NCBI RefSeq assembly: GCF_006970865.1 | Contig: NZ_CP035503.1 | Span: 1,501,001-1,565,000, forward strand | Direction of reading: 5' to 3' | Origin: Rhodoferax sediminis | GTDB lineage: Bacteria > Pseudomonadota > Gammaproteobacteria > Burkholderiales > Burkholderiaceae_C | Length of the DNA: 64,000 nucleotides | Shown: piece after piece, positions 20,760 to 29,606 of the stretch | How the letters are laid out: each line of letters opens with the position of its first letter | How positions within the stretch are numbered: the first letter of the stretch is position 1 | Notes under the pieces: generated by a model | Seen by the model: the letters and a program-made list of their open reading frames with translations, nothing else | Database searches by the model: none | What the model was told of the DNA's origin: nothing | Made by a program: the position numbers and the translations under genes

Positions 20760-21997
20760 ACGGGGCACGCGTTGCTGCAGCACCGATGGAGGCCCGGTTG
20801 CGCCCGCGGGGTTCCAACCAGGGTGGCATGCGGCAGTTCAACGAGCGGGTGGTGCTGCAGGCCATCAGGCTGCACGGGACTTGTCCGAAGGCCGAAATTG
20901 CGCGCCTAACGGGTTTGACGGCACAAACCGTGCAGCTCATCATTGGCCGCCTGGAGGCCGATGACCTGGTGCACAGGTTGGCGCCCGTGCGCGGCAAGGT
21001 CGGCCAGCCTTCGGTACCCATGGCGCTCAACCCCGATGGGGCGTTCTCCATCGGTGTGAAGATCGGTCGGCGCAGCGCGGACATGTTGCTGGTGGACTTC
21101 ACGGGCCAGGTTCGCGAGCGCCTGGCCCTGAGCTATCTGTTCCCCGATCCCCTCAAGCTTTTCGGCGACATCGACGCCGGGCTGCGGCAACTGCGCAAGT
21201 CGCTTAAACCCGCGCTACGCAAACGCCTGCATGGCATCGGCGTTGCTGCCCCGCTGTCGCTCGGCGGCTGGAAGGTCCTTCTTGGCATCACACCCGAACT
21301 CGCGCAAGAGTGGAACGACATCGACATGCGCGAGCGCATCGCATCCCTGGGCGCTGCGCAGGGTCTGCCGGTCGAGTTCGTCAAGGACACGGCCGCCGCC
21401 TGCGTGGCTGAACTGGTGGCGGGCCGCGGCCGCAGCATGCGCAGCTTCCTGTACTTGTTCGTCGACACCTTCATTGGCGGTGGCCTGGTGCTTGACAGCC
21501 ATCTGTTCGGGGGCCTGAACGGCAACGCCGGTGCGGTGGGTTCGCTGCCGATGGGGCTGAGCACCAGCACCGGCGTGCCGCCCGAACAACTGCTCAACGT
21601 CGGCTCGCTGTGGAGTCTGGAGGCCTTGTACACCAAGGCTGGCGTCGACGCGGATGCCTGGGTCGATGCGCGCGCGCTGGACGCGCCCTGGCTGGCAAGC
21701 ACACACGCCTGGCTGGAGCGGGGCTGCCCCGCCATTGCACTGGCCATCAACAGCGCCGCCTGTCTGCTCGATCTGGGTGGCGTGATCATCGACGGCTCCT
21801 TCGGCCGCGAATTGCTGGCGGCGCTGGTGTCCGGGGTCGAGCGTGCGCTCGATCTTTACAACTGGGAGGGTGCGGCACGGCCCAGGGTGCTGGCCGGCAC
21901 CATTGGCAGTGACGCGCGCGCCATGGGTGGCGCGCTGCTGCCTCTGTATGCGAATTTCGCGCCGGATCGGGACTTGTTCCTGAAGGTCGACCCGTGA
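20756..21997 (+). CDS. ROK-family transcriptional regulator (NagC/Mlc/FrcR type)
   Basis: Sugar-responsive DNA-binding protein of 413 aa. A winged helix-turn-helix lies at about residues 40-75 (CPKAEIARLTGLTAQTVQLIIGRL), followed by the ROK ATPase-like fold (VDTFIGGGLVLDSHLFGGLNGNAG near residue 240). The cysteine-rich zinc motif usual after that segment is absent, which is a deviation from many ROK repressors. The GTG start at 20756 forms a GTGA overlap with the preceding frame and has GGGGAG upstream; the earlier in-frame start at 20705 is unlikely. It probably represses the frc genes through the dyad at 17560-17586. Confidence 0.87.
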   Translation: MNGARVAAAPMEARLRPRGSNQGGMRQFNERVVLQAIRLHGTCPKAEIARLTGLTAQTVQLIIGRLEADDLVHRLAPVRGKVGQPSVPMALNPDGAFSIGVKIGRRSADMLLVDFTGQVRERLALSYLFPDPLKLFGDIDAGLRQLRKSLKPALRKRLHGIGVAAPLSLGGWKVLLGITPELAQEWNDIDMRERIASLGAAQGLPVEFVKDTAAACVAELVAGRGRSMRSFLYLFVDTFIGGGLVLDSHLFGGLNGNAGAVGSLPMGLSTSTGVPPEQLLNVGSLWSLEALYTKAGVDADAWVDARALDAPWLASTHAWLERGCPAIALAINSAACLLDLGGVIIDGSFGRELLAALVSGVERALDLYNWEGAARPRVLAGTIGSDARAMGGALLPLYANFAPDRDLFLKVDP

Positions 21998-22156
21998 AAG
22001 AGACTTCATGATGAACTCGCCGCAAAGCCATTCGATGCAACGAGAGATGACTTTTCGTCGCTGTGACCGGACCGATGCATCGACGGCCGGACTCATTCAA
22101 CGATTGCGTGCGGCCTGGAGCGGCATCCTCCGCTGCACGGCACCACGGAAAGCGCC

Positions 22157-23623
22157 ATGTCATTTGATCTTGTCCTTTTTGGCGGCACCGGCGATCTGGC
22201 GTGGCGCAAGCTGATGCCAGCCCTGTTCCAGGCCTTTCGTCACGGCAAGCTGCCGCAGGGCGGGCGTATCCTCGCCGCCGCACGCGAGGACTTTTCCGCC
22301 GCCACCTATCGCAGCTGGCTGCACGAGCGCTTTCTCGACGTCGAGGGCGCCAAGCAACCCGGCGACGAAGAGTTTGCCCGCTTTGCCGGGTTGGTGCATT
22401 ATCTGAGAGTCGACCTGTCGCAGCCCGGGGACTATGTGCAGATCCGGCAATGGCTGGACGCGCCGCGTGACGACGGCCCGGCGGACACCGTGGTGCTCTA
22501 CCTCGCCACCAGTCCGCACCTGTTCCCGCAAATCTGCGAACAACTCGGCAAGGTCGCACTGAACGGACCAAACGTGCGCGTGGTGCTCGAGAAGCCGCTG
22601 GGTCACGATCTGGAGAGCGCGCAGGAAATCAACCGCGCGGTGCGTTCGGTTTTCAGCGAAACGCAGGCCTTTCGCATCGACCACTACCTTGGCAAGTCCG
22701 CGGTGCAGAACCTGATGGCGCTGCGCTTCGGCAATGCGCTGTTCGAGCCCCTGTGGCGGCGCGAGAGCATCGCCAACATCCAGATCACGCTGGCCGAGCA
22801 GCTTGGTGTGGGCACGCGCGGCGACTTCTATGATCGTACCGGTGCGCTGCGCGACATGATCCAGAACCATGCTTTGCAGTTGTTGACGATGATCGCGATG
22901 GAGCCGCCTTCGCGCAACGATGCCGATGCGATTCGCGACGAGAAGCTCAAGGTTCTGCACGCGCTCAAGCCGTTCACCGAAGACAGCGTGCTGCATGACG
23001 TGATACGCGGTCAGTACCGCGGCGGCACAGTCGACGGCCGGCCCGTACCAGGCTATCGGGACGAGACCAAAGTGCCGCCGCACAGTCACACCGAGACTTT
23101 TGTCGCACTGCGAACCGAAGTCCAGAACTGGCGCTGGTCGGGTGTGCCGTTCTATTTGCGCACCGGCAAGCGCCTGGCCGCGCCCGAGGCGCAGATTGTG
23201 GTGAATTTCCGTCCTGCGCCGCACCGTATCTTCCCGGGGGTGAATGTGCCGAACAAACTGGTCATCAAGCTGCAGCCGGAGGACGGCCTGGAACTGCACT
23301 TGCTGGCAGCCAAGGGGTCAGGCCCATCGGAGGCGTTGTCACCGGTGTGCCTTGATCTCGACTTCGACAAAGCCTTCGCCGAGAACCGGGTGGGCGGCTA
23401 TGAGCGGCTACTGCTCGAGGCGATTGCCGGTCGCTTGAACCTGTTCGTGCGCAGCGACGAGCAGGAACAGGCATGGCACTGGATCGAACCGGTCTTGCGG
23501 GCCTGGGAGCGTGACGACGATGTCTCTGGTGGCCCTCGTCCCTATGTCGCTGGCACCTGGGGACCTGCCGCGGCCAGTGCGCTGGTGGCGCGGGACGGTT
23601 TCGCATGGCCCGAAGAACAGTGA
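22157..23623 (+). CDS. zwf: Glucose-6-phosphate 1-dehydrogenase
   Basis: Cytoplasmic NADP-dependent enzyme of 488 aa that oxidises glucose-6-phosphate to 6-phosphogluconolactone, the entry to the Entner-Doudoroff and pentose-phosphate pathways. The dinucleotide-binding GGTGDLAWRKL is near residue 8, and RIDHYLGKSAVQNLMALRF near residue 173 is the diagnostic active-site motif with catalytic His and Lys. The length is normal. About 160 bp without any gene separate it from the ROK regulator. It belongs with the sugar import and kinase genes. Confidence 0.95.
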   Translation: MSFDLVLFGGTGDLAWRKLMPALFQAFRHGKLPQGGRILAAAREDFSAATYRSWLHERFLDVEGAKQPGDEEFARFAGLVHYLRVDLSQPGDYVQIRQWLDAPRDDGPADTVVLYLATSPHLFPQICEQLGKVALNGPNVRVVLEKPLGHDLESAQEINRAVRSVFSETQAFRIDHYLGKSAVQNLMALRFGNALFEPLWRRESIANIQITLAEQLGVGTRGDFYDRTGALRDMIQNHALQLLTMIAMEPPSRNDADAIRDEKLKVLHALKPFTEDSVLHDVIRGQYRGGTVDGRPVPGYRDETKVPPHSHTETFVALRTEVQNWRWSGVPFYLRTGKRLAAPEAQIVVNFRPAPHRIFPGVNVPNKLVIKLQPEDGLELHLLAAKGSGPSEALSPVCLDLDFDKAFAENRVGGYERLLLEAIAGRLNLFVRSDEQEQAWHWIEPVLRAWERDDDVSGGPRPYVAGTWGPAAASALVARDGFAWPEEQ

Positions 23624-23656
23624 TGACAACACACCCCGTATCGAAAGGAATGGATC

Positions 23657-25285
23657 ATGAGAGACACTGAAAACCTGAAGCAACTGTTTCCCGGCGCAAA
23701 CGAGATTCCGCTGGAACACCGTCTGGCGTCACCGGTTCACCAGCGCACCTACCTGGTCGGCGGCGAGTTCAGGGCCTGGGGCGGCGAGTGCAAGACGGTG
23801 CTGTCGCCGATCTGCGAGCGGCAAGCCGATGGCAGTGTGCGGCAAATGGAAATCGGGAGCTACCCGGTGATGGGCGAGGCAGAAAGCGACGCTGCACTGG
23901 CAGCCGCGGTCTCCGCGTACGACAGCGGGCGCGGCGAATGGCCCACGATGCCGGTAGCCAAGCGCATTGCCTGCATGCAGGACTTCGTCCGTCAGATGGT
24001 CGCGCAGCGCCAGGAGATCGTCCACCTGATCATGTGGGAGATCGGCAAGAGCCTGGCAGATTCGCAAAAGGAGTTCGACCGCACGGTCGAATACATCGTC
24101 GCCACCATCGAGGCGCTCAGGACGCTGGACAACAATGCCTCACGCTTCGAGATCGCCGAGGGCACGATCGGCCAGATCCGGCGCACGCCGCTGGGCGTGG
24201 TGCTGTGCATGGGGCCCTACAACTATCCGCTCAACGAAACCTTCGCCACGCTGATCCCAGCGCTGCTGATGGGCAACACGGTGGTGTTCAAGCCCCCGCA
24301 GTACGGCACACTTTTGTTCTGGCCCCTGATGCAGGCGTTCTGCAGCGCTTTTCCTCGTGGTGTGATCAATACCATTTACGCTCCGGGCGCCGTGGTGGTG
24401 CCGCACATGCTGGCTAGCGGCAAGATCGGCGTGCTGGCGCTGATCGGTTCCAGCAAGGTGGCCGACTACCTGAAAAAGCAGCATCCCAAGTCGCACCGGC
24501 TGCGCGCCGTGCTGGGACTGGATGCGAAGAACGCGGCAATCGTGCTGCCCGACGCTGACCTCGACCTCACGGTCAGGGAATGCCTGCTGGGCGCGCTTTC
24601 CTTCAACGGCCAGCGCTGTACGGCACTCAAGATGTTGATCGTGCACCGCTCCCTTGTCGATGAATTTCTGCGCCGCATCACCAAAGCCGTCGGACAACTC
24701 AAGATAGGCATGCCGTGGGAGCAGGGTGTCAGCATTACGCCGTTGCCGGGGTTGCATCGTACCGCCTACATGACAGAGGCGATCGAGGATGCCAAGGCCA
24801 AGGGCGCCCAGGTCGTCAACCAGGGTGGCGGCGCATACTGCGCGACGCTCTACTACCCGGCTGTGGTCTATCCGGTGAAGGAGGGCATGAAGTTGTACCG
24901 CGAGGAACAGTTCGGCCCGTTGGTCCCGGTGATGGCCTACGACGATGTTGAAGAGGCGCTGGAGTACGTGATCAGCTCCGACCATGGCCAGCAGGTCAGC
25001 GTGTTCGGCAACGACCCGGTGCAGATCGGTGCCCTGGTCGATCCGCTGGTCAACCAGGTGTGTCGCGTCAATCTGAACTGTCAGTGCCAGCGCGGGCCCG
25101 ACGTATTCCCGTTCGCGGGCCGCAAGGATTCTGCCGAGGGCACGCTGTCTGTCAACGATGCCCTGCGTGCCTTCTCAATCCGCTCGATGGTCGCGGCCAG
25201 GCAGACGCCGGCCAGCAAGCGCCTGCTTGACGACATCGTGCGCGACCACTGCTCGAATTTCATCAACACCGGCTTCATTCTGTGA
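23657..25285 (+). CDS. NADP-dependent glyceraldehyde-3-phosphate dehydrogenase-like aldehyde dehydrogenase
   Basis: Aldehyde-dehydrogenase superfamily protein of 542 aa that resembles non-phosphorylating GapN, which converts glyceraldehyde-3-phosphate to 3-phosphoglycerate with NADPH formation. The catalytic Cys is in FNGQRCTALK (about residue 320), and GPYNYPLNE is near residue 190. The usual ELGGK motif with the general-base Glu reads GLDAKN here, so the acidic residue is shifted by two and is Asp. Starts at 23657 after AAAGGA, 33 bp after zwf. With zwf it would generate NADPH from imported sugar. A non-GapN aldehyde substrate cannot be excluded. Confidence 0.78.
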   Translation: MRDTENLKQLFPGANEIPLEHRLASPVHQRTYLVGGEFRAWGGECKTVLSPICERQADGSVRQMEIGSYPVMGEAESDAALAAAVSAYDSGRGEWPTMPVAKRIACMQDFVRQMVAQRQEIVHLIMWEIGKSLADSQKEFDRTVEYIVATIEALRTLDNNASRFEIAEGTIGQIRRTPLGVVLCMGPYNYPLNETFATLIPALLMGNTVVFKPPQYGTLLFWPLMQAFCSAFPRGVINTIYAPGAVVVPHMLASGKIGVLALIGSSKVADYLKKQHPKSHRLRAVLGLDAKNAAIVLPDADLDLTVRECLLGALSFNGQRCTALKMLIVHRSLVDEFLRRITKAVGQLKIGMPWEQGVSITPLPGLHRTAYMTEAIEDAKAKGAQVVNQGGGAYCATLYYPAVVYPVKEGMKLYREEQFGPLVPVMAYDDVEEALEYVISSDHGQQVSVFGNDPVQIGALVDPLVNQVCRVNLNCQCQRGPDVFPFAGRKDSAEGTLSVNDALRAFSIRSMVAARQTPASKRLLDDIVRDHCSNFINTGFIL

Positions 25286-25313
25286 ACGGTGCCGGATTCG
25301 TGCCAGAGCCATG

Positions 25314-25340
25314 AAAAAGCCGCCCCTTGGGCGGCTTTTT
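25314..25340. terminator. Bidirectional Rho-independent terminator
   Basis: AAAAAGCCGCCC (25314-25325) and GGGCGGCTTTTT (25329-25340) form a perfect 12-bp hairpin with loop CTT. A-tract and T-tract arms make it active on both strands. It separates the convergent dehydrogenase and RND pump genes. Confidence 0.9.
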
Positions 25341-25356
25341 GAGGTGGGGTAGCCTG

Positions 25357-28300
25357 TCAGGTGGCAGCGTGCGGCTCGCCAGCGCCGGGCGCGCCGATAC
25401 TGGCGACGCGCTGATTGCTGTGGTCGGCACCAATGAACAGGTACATCGCCGGCACCACGAACAGCGTGAACAGCGTGCCGATCGAGAGGCCGGTGAAAAT
25501 CACCAGCCCCATCGCCTGCCGGCCTGCCGCGCCCGCGCCCGAGGCAATGACCAGCGGCACCACGCCGAAGACCATGGCCGCCGTTGTCATCAGGATCGGC
25601 CGCAGCCGTATGCCGGCGGCCTCTTCGATCGCCTCGCGCTTGCTCTTGCCGGCGCGCTGCAGCTGGTTGGCCACCTCGACGATCAGGATGCCGTGCTTGC
25701 TGATCAGCCCCATCAGCGTGACCAGCCCGACCTCGGTGTAGATGTTCATCGACGCGAAGCCGAGAAAGATGAAGATCAGCGCGCCGAAGAGGGCGAGCGG
25801 CACCGACACCAGGATCACGATGGGGTCGCGGAAGCTCTCGAACTGGGCCGCGAGCGCCAGGAACACAATGATCACCGCGAACATCATCGTCACCAGGAAG
25901 CCACCCGACTCCTGGATGAACTGGCGCGATTGGCCGGCGTAGTCGGCGCTGTAGCCCGTGGGGGCCACCTCGGCGAGCGTGTTGCGCATGAATTGCAGCA
26001 CGTCGCCTTGCGCTGAACCCGAAACGCCGGAGATCGTGACCGAATTGAGCTGCTGGAAGCGGCTGATGGATTCGGGCACGATGTCGTATTTCAGGTGCGC
26101 CACGGTACTGGCCGGAATCATGGCGCCACTGGGCGTCTTGATGTAAAAGTTGAGCAGTTCGGACGGATTCAGCCGGTCGGTCTGCAGCACCTGCGGAATC
26201 ACCTTGTACGAGCGCCCCGCGATCGAGAAGTAGTTGACGTAGCCGCCGCCCAGTGCTGCGCCGAGTGCAGTGCCGACATCCTGCTGCGTCAGGCCCAGGG
26301 TGGTGATCTTGTCGCGGTCCACCACCACCGTCGCCTGCGGCTTGTCGATCTTGAGATCGGTGTCGACGAAATAGAACATGTTGGCGGCGCGCGCCTTGTC
26401 GACCACCTGCTGCGCCACGGTGTTTAGGTTTTCGAAGGGCTCGGTCGTGGTAATCACGAATTGCACCGGCAGGCCCGAAGCCCCCGGAAGCGGCGGAAAC
26501 TGGAAGGCCGCGATGCGCGCGCCGGCAATCTTGTTCCAGCGCGCCTGCAGATCCTGCTGGATTTCGTGCGCGCTGCGCGAGCGATCGCCCCAGGGCTTGA
26601 GCAGCACGCCGCCGATGCCCTGGTTGATCGTTGGCACGCCGGTGATCTGGAACATTTGCTGGTATTCGGGCGTCGCCTTGGCCACGTCGAACGCCTGTTT
26701 TGCATACGTCTGCATTTGCTGCGAGGTGGCCGTCGGCGGGCCGACGACCTGCGACACGACGATGCCCTGGTCTTCTTCCGGAGAGAGCTCGGACTTCGAC
26801 ATCTTGAACATCAGGCCGGCGCACAGCATCAGGATCACGCCCATCACGATCAGCACGGGCCAGGTATCGAGCACGCTATGCAGCACGCGCAGATAGCCGC
26901 GGTGTACCCGCCCGAACACACGGTCGATCGCCTGCACAAAGCGGCCCTGGTCCTGCTCCGGCTTGAAGAAACGCGATGCCATCATCGGCGACAGCGTGAG
27001 CGCAATGACCCCGGACACCGCCACCGCGCCGGCGAGCGTGAACGCGAACTCGGTGAAGAGCGCGCCGGTCAGGCCACCCTGAAAGCCGATCGGTACGTAG
27101 ACCGCGATCAGCACCACCGTCATGGCCAGAATCGGACTGCCCAGCTCGCGCGCGGCAGCGAATGCCGCCTGCATCGGTGTGGCTCCCTCCTTCATGTGGC
27201 GATCGACGTTCTCCACTACGATGATGGCGTCATCGACCACCAGGCCGATCGCGAGCACCAGCGCAAGCAGGGTCAGCAGGTTGATCGAGTAGCCCAGCGC
27301 CAGCATCATGAAGAAGGTGCCGACCAGCGACAGAGGCATCGCGATGACCGGCACGGTGACGGCGCGGAAGCTGCCAAGAAAGAGGTAGATCACCAGGGTG
27401 ACGATGATCAGCGCCTCCACCAGCGTCTTGATCACCTCGTAGATCGAGGTGTTGATGAATTCGGTGCCGTCGTAGACGATCTCGCCCTTCAGGCCCGTGG
27501 GTAATTGCTGTTGAATGGCCGGAAAGGCCTCGCGCACGCGCTTGGCCACGTCCAGGATGTTCGCCTGCGGCGCGACCTTGATGCCGATAAAGACCGACTG
27601 CGTGCCACCGAAGGCGACGTTGAAGTCGTAATTTTCCGAGCCGAGCGTGACGGTGGCCACGTCTTCCAGCCGCACGATGGCATCGCCGCTGCGCTTGACC
27701 GCGAGGCGCTTGAACTGCTCCACCGTGTGCAGGTCGGTGCCCGCCGTCAGCGGCACGCTCACCATCTGGCCCTTGGTGGCGCCGAGTGCCGTGAGATAGT
27801 TGTTGGCGGCGAGCGCGGCACTGACGTCGGCCGCGGTCACGCCGTGGGCGGCCATTTTGTTGCTGTCGAGCCAGGCCCGCAGCGAGAATTGACGGGCACC
27901 GAGGATTTCGGCGGTCTGCACGCCGTCGATCGCATTGAGCTTGGGCTGGACCACGCGCACCAGGAAGTCGGTCACGTTGTTGGTGGGCAGCGTGTCGCTG
28001 TAAAAGCCCATGTACATCGCGTCGATGGTGGAGCCCGTCTGCACCGTGAGCACGGGCTGCTGTGCTTGTGGCGGCAACTGGTTCTTGACCGAGCTGACCT
28101 GGGTGTTGATCTCGGTCAGCGCACGGTTAGCGTCGTAGTTCAGGCGCAGCGTGGCGGTGATCGTCGAGACGCCCGACGTGCTGCTGGAGGAAAGGTAGTC
28201 GATGCCCTGCGCCTGCGCGATGGCTGTCTCGAGCGGCTGCGTGATGAAGCCCGCTATGGTCTGCGCATCGGCGCCATAGTAGGCGGTTGACACCGTGACC

Positions 28301-28431
28301 ACCGCATTCTCGGTGTGCGGATACTGGTTGATCGGCAGGCTGAACAGCGAGCGCAAGCCCAGTACCAGGATCAGCAGGCTGACCACCGTGGCCAGCACCG
28401 GGCGCCGGATGAAAATGTCGGTGAAGTTCAT
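25357..28431 (-). CDS. RND multidrug efflux transporter, HAE1 family (AcrB/MexB-like)
   Basis: Inner-membrane proton-driven pump of 1024 aa with 12 expected membrane segments and two large periplasmic loops. The N-terminus MNFTDIFIRRPVLATVVSLLILVLG is the standard first segment; VVDDAIIVVENVDRHM near residue 400 carries the proton-relay Asp pair. The adaptor gene lies 10 bp upstream and the outer-membrane factor follows beyond it on the same strand, so a complete tripartite system is encoded. Substrates (drugs, solvents, detergents) cannot be deduced. No regulator gene adjoins the operon. Confidence 0.94.
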   Translation of the reverse strand: MNFTDIFIRRPVLATVVSLLILVLGLRSLFSLPINQYPHTENAVVTVSTAYYGADAQTIAGFITQPLETAIAQAQGIDYLSSSSTSGVSTITATLRLNYDANRALTEINTQVSSVKNQLPPQAQQPVLTVQTGSTIDAMYMGFYSDTLPTNNVTDFLVRVVQPKLNAIDGVQTAEILGARQFSLRAWLDSNKMAAHGVTAADVSAALAANNYLTALGATKGQMVSVPLTAGTDLHTVEQFKRLAVKRSGDAIVRLEDVATVTLGSENYDFNVAFGGTQSVFIGIKVAPQANILDVAKRVREAFPAIQQQLPTGLKGEIVYDGTEFINTSIYEVIKTLVEALIIVTLVIYLFLGSFRAVTVPVIAMPLSLVGTFFMMLALGYSINLLTLLALVLAIGLVVDDAIIVVENVDRHMKEGATPMQAAFAAARELGSPILAMTVVLIAVYVPIGFQGGLTGALFTEFAFTLAGAVAVSGVIALTLSPMMASRFFKPEQDQGRFVQAIDRVFGRVHRGYLRVLHSVLDTWPVLIVMGVILMLCAGLMFKMSKSELSPEEDQGIVVSQVVGPPTATSQQMQTYAKQAFDVAKATPEYQQMFQITGVPTINQGIGGVLLKPWGDRSRSAHEIQQDLQARWNKIAGARIAAFQFPPLPGASGLPVQFVITTTEPFENLNTVAQQVVDKARAANMFYFVDTDLKIDKPQATVVVDRDKITTLGLTQQDVGTALGAALGGGYVNYFSIAGRSYKVIPQVLQTDRLNPSELLNFYIKTPSGAMIPASTVAHLKYDIVPESISRFQQLNSVTISGVSGSAQGDVLQFMRNTLAEVAPTGYSADYAGQSRQFIQESGGFLVTMMFAVIIVFLALAAQFESFRDPIVILVSVPLALFGALIFIFLGFASMNIYTEVGLVTLMGLISKHGILIVEVANQLQRAGKSKREAIEEAAGIRLRPILMTTAAMVFGVVPLVIASGAGAAGRQAMGLVIFTGLSIGTLFTLFVVPAMYLFIGADHSNQRVASIGAPGAGEPHAAT

Positions 28432-28441
28432 GAACGAAGCC

Positions 28442-29578
28442 TCACTTTTCCTGCGGAGTCGGGTTCGGACTGTTCGCGGGCTGGACCGAGTTGTCGACGG
28501 TCACGGGTGAACCGTTCTTGAGCTTCAGCTGGCCGCTGGTGACGATCTGCTGGCCTGCCGTGAGGCCGGTCAGGACCGCAACCTGGTCGCCACGGGTCGG
28601 CCCGGTGGTCACGAAGACCTGCTGCGCCTCGAGCTGGGCGTTGCCCTTGTCGTCCTTCTTGTCGCCAGGCTTGAGCACGAAAACCGTCGAGCCGTAGGGG
28701 TTGTAGGTGATCGCCGTCTGCGGCAATGTGAGGTAGCTCTTCTTGTCGCCCGCGTCGACGTCGACGTTGGCGAACATGCCCGGCAGCAGCTGGAGCTTCT
28801 CGTTGGCGATCGTGGCTTCAAGCTGGAGGTTGCGCGTAGCCGGGTCGACCTTGGGGTTGATCGCCGTAATCTTGCCGGCAAAGGCCTGTCCCGGGAATGC
28901 ATCGCTCGACAGGGTCAGGCGCTGTCCGAGCGACACTCCGGCGAGCTGCTTTTGCGGCAGGTTGAAGTCGATGTAGATCGGGTTCAGCGTCTGCAGGGTG
29001 ACGATCTTGTCGCCCGGATTCAGGTACTGGCCGGGGTTGACGGTGGTAATTCCGAGGCGTCCGCTGAACGGTGCGCGGATGGTCTTTTTCGCCACCAGCG
29101 CGGCCTGCTGCGCGACGCTGGCGCGCTTGACACGCAGGTCGGCCTGGTCGGCATCGAGCTGCGCCTGACTGATCGCCTTCACTTCAAACTGCTGGCGGTC
29201 GCGCGCCAGCACCGACGCCGAGAGGTCGGCCGCGGCCTGCAGCGCCTGCAGCTGCGCCACGTCAGAATCGGCATTGAGTTCGACCAGCAGCTCGCCCGCC
29301 TTCACATCCTGGCCAGAATGGAAGTGGAGGCTGCGCACCAGGCCCGCCACCTCGGTCGTGACGTCGACACCGCGCACCGGATTGAGCGTGCCCACGGCAT
29401 TGAACTGGGGCTGCCATTCCAGCATTTCGGCCTTCATGGCCGTCACGACTTGCGCGCCAGGCTTGGGCATGCTGGCGATCAGTTTCCTGATTTGCAGAAA
29501 CTTGCCCAGGGCAAGTACGGCAATTAACAGAACAACACACAGCAGCATGATGAACATGCGTTTGGTCGTGCGCTTCAT
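28442..29578 (-). CDS. RND efflux periplasmic adaptor (membrane fusion protein)
   Basis: AcrA/MexA-type adaptor of 378 aa. It starts at MKRTTKRMFIMLLCV, which follows GGAGG by 7 nt, and has one N-terminal membrane anchor (residues about 8-28). The lipoyl-like half-motifs, alpha-hairpin with repeated Gln/Ala-rich helices (residues about 100-170) and the beta-barrel segment TIRAPFSGRLGITTVNPGQYLNPGD (about 165-190) are clear. It is first in the operon order MFP-pump-OMF only by function; physically it lies between the OMF and pump genes. Confidence 0.92.
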   Translation of the reverse strand: MKRTTKRMFIMLLCVVLLIAVLALGKFLQIRKLIASMPKPGAQVVTAMKAEMLEWQPQFNAVGTLNPVRGVDVTTEVAGLVRSLHFHSGQDVKAGELLVELNADSDVAQLQALQAAADLSASVLARDRQQFEVKAISQAQLDADQADLRVKRASVAQQAALVAKKTIRAPFSGRLGITTVNPGQYLNPGDKIVTLQTLNPIYIDFNLPQKQLAGVSLGQRLTLSSDAFPGQAFAGKITAINPKVDPATRNLQLEATIANEKLQLLPGMFANVDVDAGDKKSYLTLPQTAITYNPYGSTVFVLKPGDKKDDKGNAQLEAQQVFVTTGPTRGDQVAVLTGLTAGQQIVTSGQLKLKNGSPVTVDNSVQPANSPNPTPQEK

Positions 29579-29606
29579 CGGAAGACCTCCAGGGATTCGA
29601 GTATTT

